A DNA stretch of 64,000 nucleotides from Intrasporangiaceae bacterium URHB0013 (GCA_000620545.1 KK211149.1:43862-107861), one strand, 5' to 3'. Shown: positions 51,233 through 61,285, numbered from the stretch's first letter. Program-made: numbers and translations. The notes: generated by a model not told the origin, from the letters alone.

Positions 51233-52747
51233 ATGTGGCTCATGAGGCGTTCTGAGAGGAGCGGGCCCGCGACCAGGCTGACGGCCGCCGGGCTCGTCAT
51301 CGCGTGCTCCGTCTCGGTGGGCTCGGCGCTCGTGGCCCGCGCCGACTCGGTGTCGGACCAGAAGAAGCGCAACGACAAGAAGATCGCGGCGCTCGGGCAG
51401 CAGCTCGAGGGGACGAACGCCTCCCTGGCCCGTGCCTACGTCAACCTCGAGCGCACCAACGCCGCGCTCCCGCTCGCCCAGCAGCGCGTGGTCTCCGCAC
51501 AGGCGGCCCAGGCGCGCGCCCAGGCCGCGCAGGTGGCGGCCGAGGCCACCGAGGTCCGCGCGATCGCCGCCGAGGCCAAGGCGCGCGCCCACAACGAGGC
51601 CGTCGCGCAGAAGCTCGCCGTGGCGCGCGCCAACGAGCAGCGCGCCAAGGAGCAGCTCGCCAAGAGCTCCACCGACCTGGTCACCAGCCAGGATGCCCTC
51701 GACTCGTATGCCGCGGAGGTCTTCCAGGGTTCCGGCCAGGAGTCCCAGCTGGGCATGGTCTTCGGCTCGACCTCGCCCGAGGACTTCGCCAACCGGCTCG
51801 TCATGGCCGACACCGCCAGTGCCGTCGCCAGCGACACCATCGACAAGCTCGCAGCGATGACGGCCGACAACACCTCGACGCGCTCCTACCTCACGTCGGT
51901 GCGGGATGAGATCGCCGAGCTGAAGCGCCAGGCCGAGGCCGCGCTGCGCGGCGCGGAGGCAGCCGCAGCGGCCGCCACCCAGGCCAAGAACCAGGCCATT
52001 CTCGCCAAGAACAACGCCATCACCGCCACACAGAACGCGGCCGCGGCCAAGTCGCAGCTCGACCAGCTGAAGTCCAACCAGGCGGCCTACGCCGCCGACC
52101 TCGCGGTCCAGAGGAAGAGCGAGGCCGCCGAGCTCGCCTCCGCGCGGGCCGAGTCGGCGCGCCTGCAGGCCGTCCTCGTCGAGCGCGCCCGCCTCGCCCG
52201 CATCGCCGAGCAGAAGCGTCTGGCCAGGCTGCGAGCCGAGCGTGCCGCCAAGATCCGTGCCGAGCGGGCCAAGGCCGCCGCTGCCAAGAAGCGCGGCCAG
52301 GTGTACGTGCCGAGGACGCCGCCGCCGCCGGTGCAGAGTGAACCGACCCCGTCCAACTACCTCAGCTATCCCGCCGTCGGCCCGACGACGTCGGGCTTCG
52401 GCATGCGGTGGCACCCGGTGCTCCAGAAGTGGATGCTCCACGACGGCCTCGACTGGGGCATCTCCTGCGGGACGCCGGTGTATGCCGCGGCGCCCGGTGA
52501 GGTCATCCGAGCCGGCTGGCGTGCGAGCGGGTGGGGCAACCAGGTCCTCGTCGACCACGGCATCCACCGCGGGATCGACCTCGTCACGAGCTACAACCAC
52601 CTGTCGAGCATCGTGAAGTTCGGAGGCAGCGTGAAGCGCGGCCAGCTCATCGGCTACTCGGGCACGACGGGCTACTCGACCGGCTGTCACCTGCACTTCG
52701 GCACCTACGAGGACGGCACGCCGGTCAACCCACGCGCGTGGCTCTGA
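51233..52747 (+). CDS. Coiled-coil M23 (LytM) endopeptidase, EnvC-like partner of FtsEX
   Basis: From ATG 51233 the protein is 504 residues. A signal/anchor segment covers about 18-40, then a very long Ala/Gln/Lys/Glu-rich coiled coil runs from about 45 to 350, a Pro-rich linker follows, and a C-terminal LytM domain runs from about 375 to 504. Zinc-site residues are complete: H403 and D407 in HDGLDWG, and HLHFG with H486 and H488. Thus, unlike EnvC, it appears catalytically active. It should cleave peptide cross-links at the septum under FtsEX control. Start choice is open between ATG 51233 (GGAG three bases away) and ATG 51242 (twelve bases). Confidence 0.88.
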   Translation: MWLMRRSERSGPATRLTAAGLVIACSVSVGSALVARADSVSDQKKRNDKKIAALGQQLEGTNASLARAYVNLERTNAALPLAQQRVVSAQAAQARAQAAQVAAEATEVRAIAAEAKARAHNEAVAQKLAVARANEQRAKEQLAKSSTDLVTSQDALDSYAAEVFQGSGQESQLGMVFGSTSPEDFANRLVMADTASAVASDTIDKLAAMTADNTSTRSYLTSVRDEIAELKRQAEAALRGAEAAAAAATQAKNQAILAKNNAITATQNAAAAKSQLDQLKSNQAAYAADLAVQRKSEAAELASARAESARLQAVLVERARLARIAEQKRLARLRAERAAKIRAERAKAAAAKKRGQVYVPRTPPPPVQSEPTPSNYLSYPAVGPTTSGFGMRWHPVLQKWMLHDGLDWGISCGTPVYAAAPGEVIRAGWRASGWGNQVLVDHGIHRGIDLVTSYNHLSSIVKFGGSVKRGQLIGYSGTTGYSTGCHLHFGTYEDGTPVNPRAWL

Positions 52748-52896
52748 GCGACTGCTGACGCGAAACCGACTCTGAGTCGGCCGGCCCTTCGGGGTAGCGT
52801 TGGTGCGCTGACCCGCGGCCGAGCGGTCCCAGCAGACGACGCACCCGCGCACACCCGTGCCGAGCCGGTGCAGACCCGAGTCGGAAGGACGGTCCG

Positions 52897-53370
52897 GTGC
52901 CCAAGGAGAAGGGGCGGTCGCTCATCGCGAGCAACCGCAAGGCCCGACACGACTACCTCATCGACGACACCTTCGAGGCGGGCATCGTCCTCTCCGGCAC
53001 GGAGGTGAAGGCGTTGCGGATGGGGCGCGCGTCCCTCGTCGACGGCTTCGCCATGTTCACCGGCGACGAGCTGTACCTCGAGAACGTCCACATCCCCGAG
53101 TACCTCAACGGCACGTGGAACAACCATGCGCCGCGCCGCAAGCGCAAGCTGCTCCTGCATCGCGCCGAGCTCGAGAAGATCGCGCACAAGACCCGGGAGA
53201 GCGGGCGCACCATCGTGCCCCTGTCCCTCTACTTCAAGGACGGCCGCGCCAAGGTCGAGATCGCGATCGCGACCGGCAAGAAGGAGTACGACAAGCGGCA
53301 CGCGCTGCGCGAGCGCCAGGACAACCGCGAGGCCGAGCGCGCGATGAGCGCTGCCAACCGCCGGCGCTGA
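52897..53370 (+). CDS. smpB: SsrA-binding protein SmpB
   Basis: The 157-residue protein is standard SmpB: an N-terminal [39 protein letters not shown], and [15 protein letters not shown], then a basic C-terminal tail ([21 protein letters not shown]) that becomes helical in the ribosomal mRNA channel. With tmRNA (encoded at 60822) it rescues ribosomes stalled on broken messages. The GTG start has CGGAAGGA upstream. A small inverted repeat (CCGACT with AGTCGG) at 52767-52781 lies before it, perhaps ending the hydrolase message. Confidence 0.95.
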   Translation: MPKEKGRSLIASNRKARHDYLIDDTFEAGIVLSGTEVKALRMGRASLVDGFAMFTGDELYLENVHIPEYLNGTWNNHAPRRKRKLLLHRAELEKIAHKTRESGRTIVPLSLYFKDGRAKVEIAIATGKKEYDKRHALRERQDNREAERAMSAANRRR

Positions 53371-53540
53371 CCGCTCCGGCGAGCGCCACGACGGACCGGC
53401 AGGCCGAGCGCGCCACCGACCGGCACCCGCCGAGCGCTGCCGTCGTCCGTCGCACGACACGGTTCGTTGCCGCGGGAACCGCATCCGTTCATACCGCGTC
53501 CGGTGTCAGGATGCAGGGACCAACGACGTGGAGGACCCCG

Positions 53541-55526
53541 ATGGCTGGATCGACTGGATCGACTCCATCGAGCATGCAGCGCGGCCGGCGGCTTGGGGTG
53601 GTCGGCCTGCTCGGACTGCTGCTCGCTGCGGCTCTCGTGCTGCTGGCACCGGTGGGCAGCGCGCAGGCCGCCGGTGACGAGGGCATGGACTCCTTCGTCG
53701 CGGTCTACGACCTGCAGACGGACGGCAGCATGAAGGTGACCGAGACCATCACTTGGCGCTTCCCGAGCGGCGAGCAAAAGCACGGCATCTTCCGCAACAT
53801 CGTCGTGCGCATGGGCTGGAACGGCGAGGAGAACCGCTACCGCTACTACGACCTGACCGACGTCTCCGTGTCGAGTCCCACCGGCGCACCGGACGCCTTT
53901 CGCGTCAGCGACAACGGTGCGGCGCGGGAGATCCGGATCGGGTCGGCGGACGAGTACACCAGCGGCACACAGGTCTACACGGTCAGCTACACGCTGCACG
54001 ACGTGCTCAACCCGATCACCGCCGACGGCCAGCCGGCCCCCGACTCGGCGCAGGCCGAGACCGTCGAGCTCTACTACAACGTCTTCGGCACCAACGAGAC
54101 GACGGCGCGTGACCGGGTCTCGATCACCGTCAACGCGCCCGCGGGCTCGAGCCAGGCGGCCTGCTATCAGGGCGTCAGCCGTTCCGACACCCCGTGCCAG
54201 GCCACTCCTGGGGACCCGACCCGGTTCTCGGCCACCGGTCTGAGCTCGGGTGACGCCATGTCGGTGCTCGCGTCCTACCCGGCTTCGGCCTTCGGCGTGG
54301 TGCGGGCCGACGTCCGCGAGGGAGACGCCGGGGCGTCGATCGGGTCCGACGCGGCCCCTGCTGCCAACGCCGCGGCGTGGGCCGGCGCCATCGGCGCTCC
54401 CGTGCTGGCCCTCGCCGTGATGGGTGCTCTCGTCTGGACGCGCGGCCGTGACGAGCGCTACGCCGACCTGACGCCGGGCCTCGCCCCCGCCCCCGGCACC
54501 GGTGCAGCCGGCCACGGCACCCCGAGCGCGGCCACCGTGCGCGGCAGGTCCTCGACCGTGGCCGTCCAGTTCCAGCCGCCGAAGGGCGTGCAGCCGGGCA
54601 TGGTCGGCACCATCATCGACGAGACGGCCAACCCCCTCGACGTCTCGGCCACGGTCATCGACCTCGCGGTGCGCGGCTTCATCCGCATCGAGGAGAGCGA
54701 CGGTGGCGGCGTGTTCAGCCGCACCGACTGGACGTTGACCCGGCTCCCGCCGCCGCCGGACGAGCGGCTGCTGCCCTACGAGCGCCAGCTGCTCGACGGG
54801 ATCTTCTCGAGCCGCGGCGACGTCGTGCGCCTCTCGGAGCTGAAGAACACCTTCGCCAGCACCCTCAAGCGCATCCAGGGCGGGATGTACGAGGAGGTCG
54901 TGACGCGCGGTTGGTTCCGCTCCTCGCCCCAGACCCAGCGCGGGGCGTGGCAGGCGCTCGGCATCGTCATCGCCGTGCTCGGGGGTCTCATGCTCTTCTA
55001 CGGTCGACCGGCGATCAGCGCCATCCTGGGGAGCAGCTTCGGTGGGGGAGTCGCCTTAGGCATCGGGCTCGTCGTCGCCGGTCTCATCGTCTGGTTCCTC
55101 GGCGGCCGGATGGCCGCCAGGACCGCCGAGGGATCCGCGGTGCTCGCCCAGTCCCTCGGCTTCAAGGAGTACCTCACGACCGCCGAGGCGGGGCAGATCG
55201 AGTTCGAGGAGGCCTCCAACGTCTTCAGCCGCTACCTGCCGTATGCCGTCGTGTTCGGTGTCGCGGACCGGTGGGCGCGCACGTTCGCCGATGTCGCGAA
55301 GGCGGCCGAGGCCGCGAACCAGCCGCTCGTCATGCCGACGTGGTACGTCTGGAGCGGGTCCGCGTTCCCCGACTTCACGAGCATCGCCGACGGGGTCGAC
55401 TCCTTCTCCACGACCTCGACGGGCACCTTCACCTCGACACCCGGCTCGTCCGGGTCGTCCGGGTTCTCCGGCGGTGGCGGCTTCTCCGGGGGCGGCGGCG
55501 GCGGGTCGTCGTCAGGGTCGTGGTGA
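53541..55526 (+). CDS. DUF2207 membrane protein
   Basis: From the ATG with GGAGG six bases upstream the protein is 661 residues. A signal peptide ends near GSAQAAG (about 35), an extracellular DUF2207 domain follows (about 45-260), with ITWRFPSGEQKHGIFRNI as the family start, then a helix near 270-295. A cytoplasmic domain comes next, a pair of helices at about 477-525, and a Ser/Gly-rich end GGFSGGGGGGSSSGSW. Family function is not established; these proteins are widespread in actinobacteria and firmicutes. It is 170 bases after smpB and may share no function with it. Confidence 0.87.
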   Translation: MAGSTGSTPSSMQRGRRLGVVGLLGLLLAAALVLLAPVGSAQAAGDEGMDSFVAVYDLQTDGSMKVTETITWRFPSGEQKHGIFRNIVVRMGWNGEENRYRYYDLTDVSVSSPTGAPDAFRVSDNGAAREIRIGSADEYTSGTQVYTVSYTLHDVLNPITADGQPAPDSAQAETVELYYNVFGTNETTARDRVSITVNAPAGSSQAACYQGVSRSDTPCQATPGDPTRFSATGLSSGDAMSVLASYPASAFGVVRADVREGDAGASIGSDAAPAANAAAWAGAIGAPVLALAVMGALVWTRGRDERYADLTPGLAPAPGTGAAGHGTPSAATVRGRSSTVAVQFQPPKGVQPGMVGTIIDETANPLDVSATVIDLAVRGFIRIEESDGGGVFSRTDWTLTRLPPPPDERLLPYERQLLDGIFSSRGDVVRLSELKNTFASTLKRIQGGMYEEVVTRGWFRSSPQTQRGAWQALGIVIAVLGGLMLFYGRPAISAILGSSFGGGVALGIGLVVAGLIVWFLGGRMAARTAEGSAVLAQSLGFKEYLTTAEAGQIEFEEASNVFSRYLPYAVVFGVADRWARTFADVAKAAEAANQPLVMPTWYVWSGSAFPDFTSIADGVDSFSTTSTGTFTSTPGSSGSSGFSGGGGFSGGGGGGSSSGSW

Positions 55527-55561
55527 GGCGCGCGGCGACGTCCGCTGGGTAAGGACCCGGC

Positions 55562-57178
55562 ATGGGCAAGGCCACGACCGTTGATCTGCTCAGGACCTAC
55601 CGCCACAAGCGTGACTTCTCGCGCACCGCCGAGCCGGCCGGGGCACCCGGTCCGGCCGTGCCGGACGATGAGGGTCCCCGCCGCTTCGTCGTCCAGCGGC
55701 ACCGCGCCCGACGACTGCACTACGACTTCCGGCTGCAGGTCGACGGGGTCCTCGTCAGCTGGGCGGTGCCCAAGGGGCCGACGCTTGATCCGGAAGCGCG
55801 CCGTCTCGCGGTCCACGTGGAGGACCACCCGATCGAGTACGAGCTGTTCGAGGGAGTCATCCCGGCAGGCGAGTACGGCGGCGGCGACGTCATCGTCTGG
55901 GACCGTGGAGCGTGGGAGCCGCACGGCACCGACGACCCCGCCCAGAGCATCCGGGACGGGGAGCTGCACCTGGACCTGACGGGTGAACGCCTGCGCGGTC
56001 GCTTCGCCCTCATACGGCGAGGGGACGGATCTGGTGCCGGCAAGGAGCAGTGGCTTCTCGTGCACAAGCACGACCGGTTCGCCGAGCCCGGCTGGGACCC
56101 GGAGGAGCATCCGACGTCAGTGCTGAGCGGCCGGACCAACGACGAGGTCAAGTCGGCGCCGGAGCTGCTGTGGCGTTCCGACCTGCCGGCAGCCCGGGCG
56201 GCCGTGCCGGTCGGCACCGGCCCCGTGCCCCAGCTGTCGGAGGACGAGCTCGCCGAGCTGGCGGACCTCGGGGCGGAGGGACGGTGGACGGTCTTCGGCC
56301 GGACGCTCCGCGTGACCAACCTCGACAAGGTGCTCTTCCCCGGCAGGGACGACGAACCGCCCGTGACCAAGCGTGAGCTGCTCGCGTATGCCGCTCGCAT
56401 CGCCCCCGTGCTGGTGCCCTACCTGCGTGGGCGGGCTGTGAACCTCCACCGGTATCCGGACGGTGCGCAGTCGAAGGGCTTCTGGCACAAGGAGGTTCCC
56501 GAGCATGCGCCGGGCTGGTTGCCGCGCTGGGACAACCCCGCCGCTGATCCGGGGGAGACGCGTACCTACCTCGTGGTGGACGAGCCGGCGGCGTTGGTGT
56601 GGGCGGCAGGCTTCGGCGGCCTCGAGTGGCACCCGTGGACGTCGTCGACGGACGCCCCGGACCTCCCGGACCACGCCCTGTTCGACATCGACCCAGGAGC
56701 AGACACCTCGTGGTCGCAGGTCCTCGAGCTCGCGCGGCTGCACCGCACGGCGTTCGAGCACCTCCACGTCAGGGCCTACCCGAAGCTCACCGGCCGTCGA
56801 GGAATCCAGGTCTGGGTGCCGATCAGCAGGGGCCCGACGTTCGGGGAGACGAGGGAGTGGGTCGAGCGGGTGTCCCGGACCGTGGGTGCCGTGCTTCCCA
56901 CGCTGGTGAGCTGGAAGTGGCAGAAGCGCGACCGTGGCGGGCTGGCGCGTCTCGACTACACGCAGAACGCCGTCAACAAGACCCTGGTCGCGCCGTACAG
57001 CCCGCGACCGGCTCCGGGGGCACCGGTCTCGGCGCCGATCACCTGGGACGAGCTGGACGACCCGGATCTGCGTCCGGACCGCTTCACGATGCGCACCGTG
57101 CTGGACCGGATCGAGGAGCGGGGCGACCTGTTCCGTGGCGTCCTCGACCACGACCAGTCGCTGCCGAGGCTCACCTGA
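55562..57178 (+). CDS. LigD-like 3'-phosphoesterase + primase-polymerase protein, no ligase domain
   Basis: The 538-residue protein joins two of the three modules of the bacterial NHEJ enzyme LigD. Residues about 15-185 are the 3'-phosphoesterase domain (FVVQRHRARRLHYDFRLQ, then GEYGGGDVIVWDRGAW). Residues about 240-535 are the archaeo-eukaryotic primase-type polymerase (TNLDKVLFPG, FGGLEWHPW, and the catalytic FDIDPG Asp pair). The ATP-dependent ligase domain is missing. At RRGIQVWVP, where many LigD polymerases have GxH, this has Gln. It should trim and fill DNA ends in end-joining with Ku, but no ku gene is in the window. It may work with a separate ligase. Confidence 0.85.
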   Translation: MGKATTVDLLRTYRHKRDFSRTAEPAGAPGPAVPDDEGPRRFVVQRHRARRLHYDFRLQVDGVLVSWAVPKGPTLDPEARRLAVHVEDHPIEYELFEGVIPAGEYGGGDVIVWDRGAWEPHGTDDPAQSIRDGELHLDLTGERLRGRFALIRRGDGSGAGKEQWLLVHKHDRFAEPGWDPEEHPTSVLSGRTNDEVKSAPELLWRSDLPAARAAVPVGTGPVPQLSEDELAELADLGAEGRWTVFGRTLRVTNLDKVLFPGRDDEPPVTKRELLAYAARIAPVLVPYLRGRAVNLHRYPDGAQSKGFWHKEVPEHAPGWLPRWDNPAADPGETRTYLVVDEPAALVWAAGFGGLEWHPWTSSTDAPDLPDHALFDIDPGADTSWSQVLELARLHRTAFEHLHVRAYPKLTGRRGIQVWVPISRGPTFGETREWVERVSRTVGAVLPTLVSWKWQKRDRGGLARLDYTQNAVNKTLVAPYSPRPAPGAPVSAPITWDELDDPDLRPDRFTMRTVLDRIEERGDLFRGVLDHDQSLPRLT

Positions 57179-57231
57179 GGGCTCGGCGCGTCGACCGCGA
57201 GCGAGGCCCGTCGCACGCGACCGAGGCGACG

Positions 57232-60200
57232 TCAGCCGATGACGACGAGCAGGTCGCCGCCCTCGACCTGCTGGTGCGCGCCGATCGTGACCCGCGAGAC
57301 GGTGCCGCCGGTGGGGCTGGTGATGTTGGCCTCCATCTTCATCGCCTCGATCGTCGCCACGACGCCACCCGCCTCGACGGTGTCGCCCTCGGCCACCGCG
57401 AGCGTGACGACCCCTGCGAAGGGCGCGGCGACGTGCCCCCGGGCGCTGGGGTCGGCCTTCTCGGCCGACTTGACGTCGGCCTCGATCGAGCGGTCCCGGA
57501 CGGTGATCGGTCGGAACTGCCCGTTGAGGGTGCACATGACCGTGCGCATGGCCTTGGAGTCGGCGTCACCGATGGACTGGACGCCGAGGATGAGGCGCTT
57601 GCCCGGCTCGATCTCGACCTCGTACTCCTCGCCCGCCTCGAGGCCGTGGAGGAACTCGACCGTGCCGAGCACCGACAGGTCGCCGTAGGACTCGCGGGAG
57701 GTCTCGAACTCCTTGGTCGGGCCGGGGAAGAGCAGGTGGTTGAGCGTGCGACGTGGGGCCTCCATGAGGTCCTTCTCCTGCGCCGGAGTGAGCTCGGTCA
57801 GCCGGGGCCGGGACTGCCGGCCGGCCAGCGCCTTGCTGCGGAACGGCTCCGGCCAGCCACCCGGCGGGTCGCCGAGCTCGCCGTTGAGGAAGCCGATGAC
57901 CGAGTCGGGGATGTCGTACTTCTGCGGGTCGTCCTCGAAGTCAGCCGGGTCGGCGCCCGCGCCGACGAGCGCCAGGGCGAGGTCGCCGACGACCTTGGAG
58001 CTCGGCGTCACCTTGACGACGTTGCCGAGGATGCGGTTCGCCGCGGCATACATGTCCTCGATGGCCTCGAAGCGGTCGCCGAGGCCGAGGGCGATCGCCT
58101 GCTGGCGCAGGTTGCTCAGCTGCCCGCCGGGGATCTCGTGGAAGTAGACCCGGCCGGTGGGGGAGTCGAGCCCCGACTCGAAGGGCCGGTAGAGGTGGCG
58201 CACGGCCTCCCAGTAGGGCTCGAGCGCGAAGACCTTCTGGATGTCCAGCCCGGTGGGTCGCTCGGTGTCGTCGGTCGCGGCGACGAGGGCCGAGAGCGAG
58301 GGCTGGCTCGTGGTGCCTGCCATCGTCGCCGTTGCGGCGTCGACGGCGTCGACCCCGGCGCCGATGGCCGCGAGCAGGGTGCCGACCTGCCCGCCCGCCG
58401 TGTCGTGCGTGTGCAGGTGGACGGGCAGGTCGAAGCGCTCACGGAGTGCCCGGACGAGCCGCGCCGCGGCCGGGGCCCGGAGCAGACCCGCCATGTCCTT
58501 GATGGCGAGCACATGGGCGCCGGTGTCGACGATCTCCTCGGCGAGGTGGAGGTAGTAGTCGAGCGTGTAGAGCTTCTCGCCGGGTGACATGAGGTTGCCG
58601 GTGTAGCAGAGCGCCACCTCGGCGACCGCGGTGCCGGTGCCGAGCACGGCCTCCACGGCAGGGCGCATCTGCGAGACGTCGTTGAGCGAGTCGAAGATGC
58701 GGAAGATGTCGAGGCCCGTTCGGGCCGCCTCGCGCACGAAGGCGTCGGTGACGGCTGTCGGGTAGGGGGTGTAGCCGACGGTGTTGCGTCCCCGCAGCAG
58801 CATCTGGAGCGGGATGTTGGGCATCGCCTCGCGCAGCGCGGCGAGGCGATCCCAGGGGTCCTCGGCGAGGAAGCGCAGTGCGACGTCGTAGGTCGCGCCG
58901 CCCCAGGTCTCCATCGAGAGCAGCTGCGGGGTCAGGTGTGAGACGTGCTTCGCGACGTGGAGCAGGTCGCGGGTGCGCATGCGGGTCGCGAGGAGCGACT
59001 GGTGCGCGTCGCGGAAGGTCGTGTCGGTGACGCCAACGTCGTTCGCCTCGCGCAACGCCTGCGCGAACGCAGCCGGGCCGTCGGCGACGAGTCGGTCACG
59101 GGCGCCCGGCGGCAGGGGGGCATCGGGCAGCTGCGGGAGCTTGGTGCGCGGGCGCACCCGCGTCGTCACCGGGCCGTTGGGCTGGTTGACCGTGACGTCG
59201 GCGAGGTAGTTGAGCAGCTTCGTCGCGCGGTCGGCGCTGATCCGTGCCGAGAGCAGCTCGGGCCGCTCGTCGATGAACGACGTGGTGGCGAGCCCCTCCT
59301 GGAAGACGGGGTCGCTGAGGACCGCCTCGAGGAAGGGGATGTTCGTCGAGACGCCGCGGATGCGGAACTCGGCGAGCGCACGTTGGGCACGGCGGACGGC
59401 GATGGGGAAGGTCATGCCGCGGCAGGTGAGCTTGACGAGCATCGAGTCGAAGTGGGCGCTGATCTCGGCACCGACGAAGACGGTGCCGCCGTCGAGGCGC
59501 ACGCCGCTGCCGCCGGCCGACCGGTAGACCGTGATGGTGCCGGCGTCGGGCCGGAAGCCGTTGGCAGGGTCCTCGGTCGTGATGCGGCACTGCATCGCGA
59601 AGCCCTTGGTGCGGATGTCGTCCTGGCGCAGTCCCATCGACGCGAAGGTGTCGCCCGACGCGATCTGCAGCTGCATGACGACGAGGTCGATGTCGGTGAC
59701 CTCCTCGGTCACCGTGTGCTCCACCTGGATGCGAGGGTTCATCTCGATGAAGACGTAGCGGCCGTCCTCACCGAGCAGGAACTCGACGGTGCCGGCGTTG
59801 ACGTAGCCGATCGACCGTGCGAACTCGACGGCGTCGGCGCACATGCTCTCGCGGGTCGCCGCGTCGAGGTTGGGCGCCGGGGCGATCTCGACGACCTTCT
59901 GGTGACGGCGCTGGAGCGAGCAGTCGCGCTCGTAGAGGTGGACGACCTCGCCGGTGCTGTCGGCGAGCACCTGGACCTCGATGTGCCGAGGGTTGACCAC
60001 GGCCTCCTCGAGGTAGAGCGTCGGGTCACCGAAGGCCGACTCGGCCTCGCGCTGGGCGGCCTCGAGCGCGTCCCGCAGGCCCTCGCGCGCCTCGACGCGA
60101 CGCATGCCGCGGCCACCGCCACCGCTCACGGCCTTGACGAAGACGGGGAAGCCGATCTCCTCGGCCGCAGCCTCGAGCGTGCCGAGGTCGGTGCCCGGCT

Positions 60201-60606
60201 CGGAGCCGCGCAGCGTCGGCAGCCCGGCCTCGCGCGCCGCCTTGATGGCGCGGGCCTTGTTGCCGGTCAGGTGCAGCACCGAGGCGGGGGGCCCGACGAA
60301 GGTGATGCCGGCCGCGTCGCACGCCTCGGCGAGGAGCGGGTTCTCGGAGAGGAAGCCGTAGCCGGGGTAGATGGCGTCAGCCCCTGCCTCGACCGCCTGG
60401 GCGACGATCGCCTCGTGGTCGAGGTACGCCCGGACCGGGTGGCCCTGCTCACCGATCTGGTAGGCCTCGTCGGCCTTGAGCCGGTGCTCGCTCTTGCGGT
60501 CCTCGTAGGGGAAGACGGCGACCGTGCGGGCGCCGAGCTCGGTCGCGGCCCGGAAGGCTCGGACGGCGATCTCGCCTCGATTGGCGACGAGAACCTTGCG
60601 GAACAT
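57232..60606 (-). CDS. pyc: Pyruvate carboxylase
   Basis: At 1124 residues this is a full-length, single-chain pyruvate carboxylase: biotin carboxylase (1 to about 455, starting MFRKVLVANRGEIAVRAFRA, with an ATP-grasp loop GGGGRGMR), carboxyltransferase (about 530-800, RDAHQSLLATRMRTRDLL, METWGGATYDVALRFL), and a C-terminal biotinyl domain with K1090 in EAMKMEANI. It makes oxaloacetate from pyruvate, bicarbonate and ATP, replenishing the TCA cycle. GGAGG lies four bases upstream of the ATG. It is divergent from ssrA and converges with the LigD-like gene. Confidence 0.96.
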   Translation of the reverse strand: MFRKVLVANRGEIAVRAFRAATELGARTVAVFPYEDRKSEHRLKADEAYQIGEQGHPVRAYLDHEAIVAQAVEAGADAIYPGYGFLSENPLLAEACDAAGITFVGPPASVLHLTGNKARAIKAAREAGLPTLRGSEPGTDLGTLEAAAEEIGFPVFVKAVSGGGGRGMRRVEAREGLRDALEAAQREAESAFGDPTLYLEEAVVNPRHIEVQVLADSTGEVVHLYERDCSLQRRHQKVVEIAPAPNLDAATRESMCADAVEFARSIGYVNAGTVEFLLGEDGRYVFIEMNPRIQVEHTVTEEVTDIDLVVMQLQIASGDTFASMGLRQDDIRTKGFAMQCRITTEDPANGFRPDAGTITVYRSAGGSGVRLDGGTVFVGAEISAHFDSMLVKLTCRGMTFPIAVRRAQRALAEFRIRGVSTNIPFLEAVLSDPVFQEGLATTSFIDERPELLSARISADRATKLLNYLADVTVNQPNGPVTTRVRPRTKLPQLPDAPLPPGARDRLVADGPAAFAQALREANDVGVTDTTFRDAHQSLLATRMRTRDLLHVAKHVSHLTPQLLSMETWGGATYDVALRFLAEDPWDRLAALREAMPNIPLQMLLRGRNTVGYTPYPTAVTDAFVREAARTGLDIFRIFDSLNDVSQMRPAVEAVLGTGTAVAEVALCYTGNLMSPGEKLYTLDYYLHLAEEIVDTGAHVLAIKDMAGLLRAPAAARLVRALRERFDLPVHLHTHDTAGGQVGTLLAAIGAGVDAVDAATATMAGTTSQPSLSALVAATDDTERPTGLDIQKVFALEPYWEAVRHLYRPFESGLDSPTGRVYFHEIPGGQLSNLRQQAIALGLGDRFEAIEDMYAAANRILGNVVKVTPSSKVVGDLALALVGAGADPADFEDDPQKYDIPDSVIGFLNGELGDPPGGWPEPFRSKALAGRQSRPRLTELTPAQEKDLMEAPRRTLNHLLFPGPTKEFETSRESYGDLSVLGTVEFLHGLEAGEEYEVEIEPGKRLILGVQSIGDADSKAMRTVMCTLNGQFRPITVRDRSIEADVKSAEKADPSARGHVAAPFAGVVTLAVAEGDTVEAGGVVATIEAMKMEANITSPTGGTVSRVTIGAHQQVEGGDLLVVIG

Positions 60607-60722
60607 CGGACCTCCAGGGTGTGGGGGGCGACTGTGTGGTCCGCGTCGACCACGACGGAAGCAGCCTAGTGGCGGGTCCGGTGCCACCCGGGACCGTGTC
60701 GCGACCCGGACCCGGGAATGGC

Positions 60723-60753
60723 TTGGACCGCGCGAGCGTTCCTCCTGCATACT
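60723..60753 (+). promoter_or_regulatory. Candidate ssrA promoter
   Basis: TTGGAC (60723-60728) and CATACT (60748-60753) with a 19-base spacer precede the tmRNA by about 70 bases. A second -35-like TTGACA (60786-60791) lies inside the inverted repeat TTGAC-AA-GTCAA but has no good -10. Confidence 0.4.
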
Positions 60754-60821
60754 GTGGACTCCACTCCGGTGGAGCGCAGGGCAGCTTGACAAGTCAACAG
60801 CGTGACGTGGACACCCCTCAT

Positions 60822-61188
60822 GGGGGTGATCGGTTTCGACGGTGGTCGACACATCAGGGGAAGCGGGTCGAGGATGCAGGGTTATCTCGTAAACGCTCCT
60901 TGCAAAACAATAGGTGCCAATTCCAAGCGCACCGACTTCGCCCTCGCCGCCTGAGCGAGCCTCGAAGTCTGTCAGCCTGAGCTAGTTTCCGACTCAGTGC
61001 CTGGCATCAGCTAGGAAACTTGCTGCGCAGTCATGTTGGGGGGCTGTGCGGGACTCTTACTCAACTGGGCCTGTCAGGGGACGTGTGCGTGCGAGCCCTG
61101 GGGCCGAGAAAGGCCATAGCGCACTGCACCCGGAGAAGCCCTGGTTTCTCGTCATCGGACGCGGGTTCAATTCCCGCCACCTCCACCA
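60822..61188 (+). ncRNA. ssrA: Transfer-messenger RNA (tmRNA)
   Basis: The 5' end GGGGGTGATCGGTTTCGAC and the 3' end with GGGTTCAATTCCCGCC and encoded CCA form the tRNA-like half. The acceptor stem pairs GGGGGTG with CACCTCC (one G-U). The tag frame runs from GCC at 60916 to TGA at 60952-60954 and reads ANSKRTDFALAA, with the ALAA protease degron. The 367-base length is normal. It works with SmpB (52897) to release stalled ribosomes. No prophage or island is seen at its 3' end, a common integration site. Confidence 0.95.
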
Positions 61189-61215
61189 CTTCGTGGTGGC
61201 CACGTCACGCTGTGC

Positions 61216-61249
61216 CGAGCCCGGCGCCCCACGAGGGGCGCCGGGCTCG
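61216..61249 (+). terminator. Terminator of ssrA
   Basis: A perfect 15-bp stem (CGAGCCCGGCGCCCC and complement) with loop ACGA starts 28 bases after the tmRNA. Confidence 0.8.
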
Positions 61250-61253
61250 TGTC

Positions 61254-61285
61254 GTCTCGGAGGGCTGCAGTCTCGGAGGGCTGCA
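61254..61285. repeat. 16-bp perfect tandem repeat after the ssrA terminator
   Basis: GTCTCGGAGGGCTGCA occurs twice head-to-tail with no mismatch, immediately beyond the terminator stem. Confidence 0.85.
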
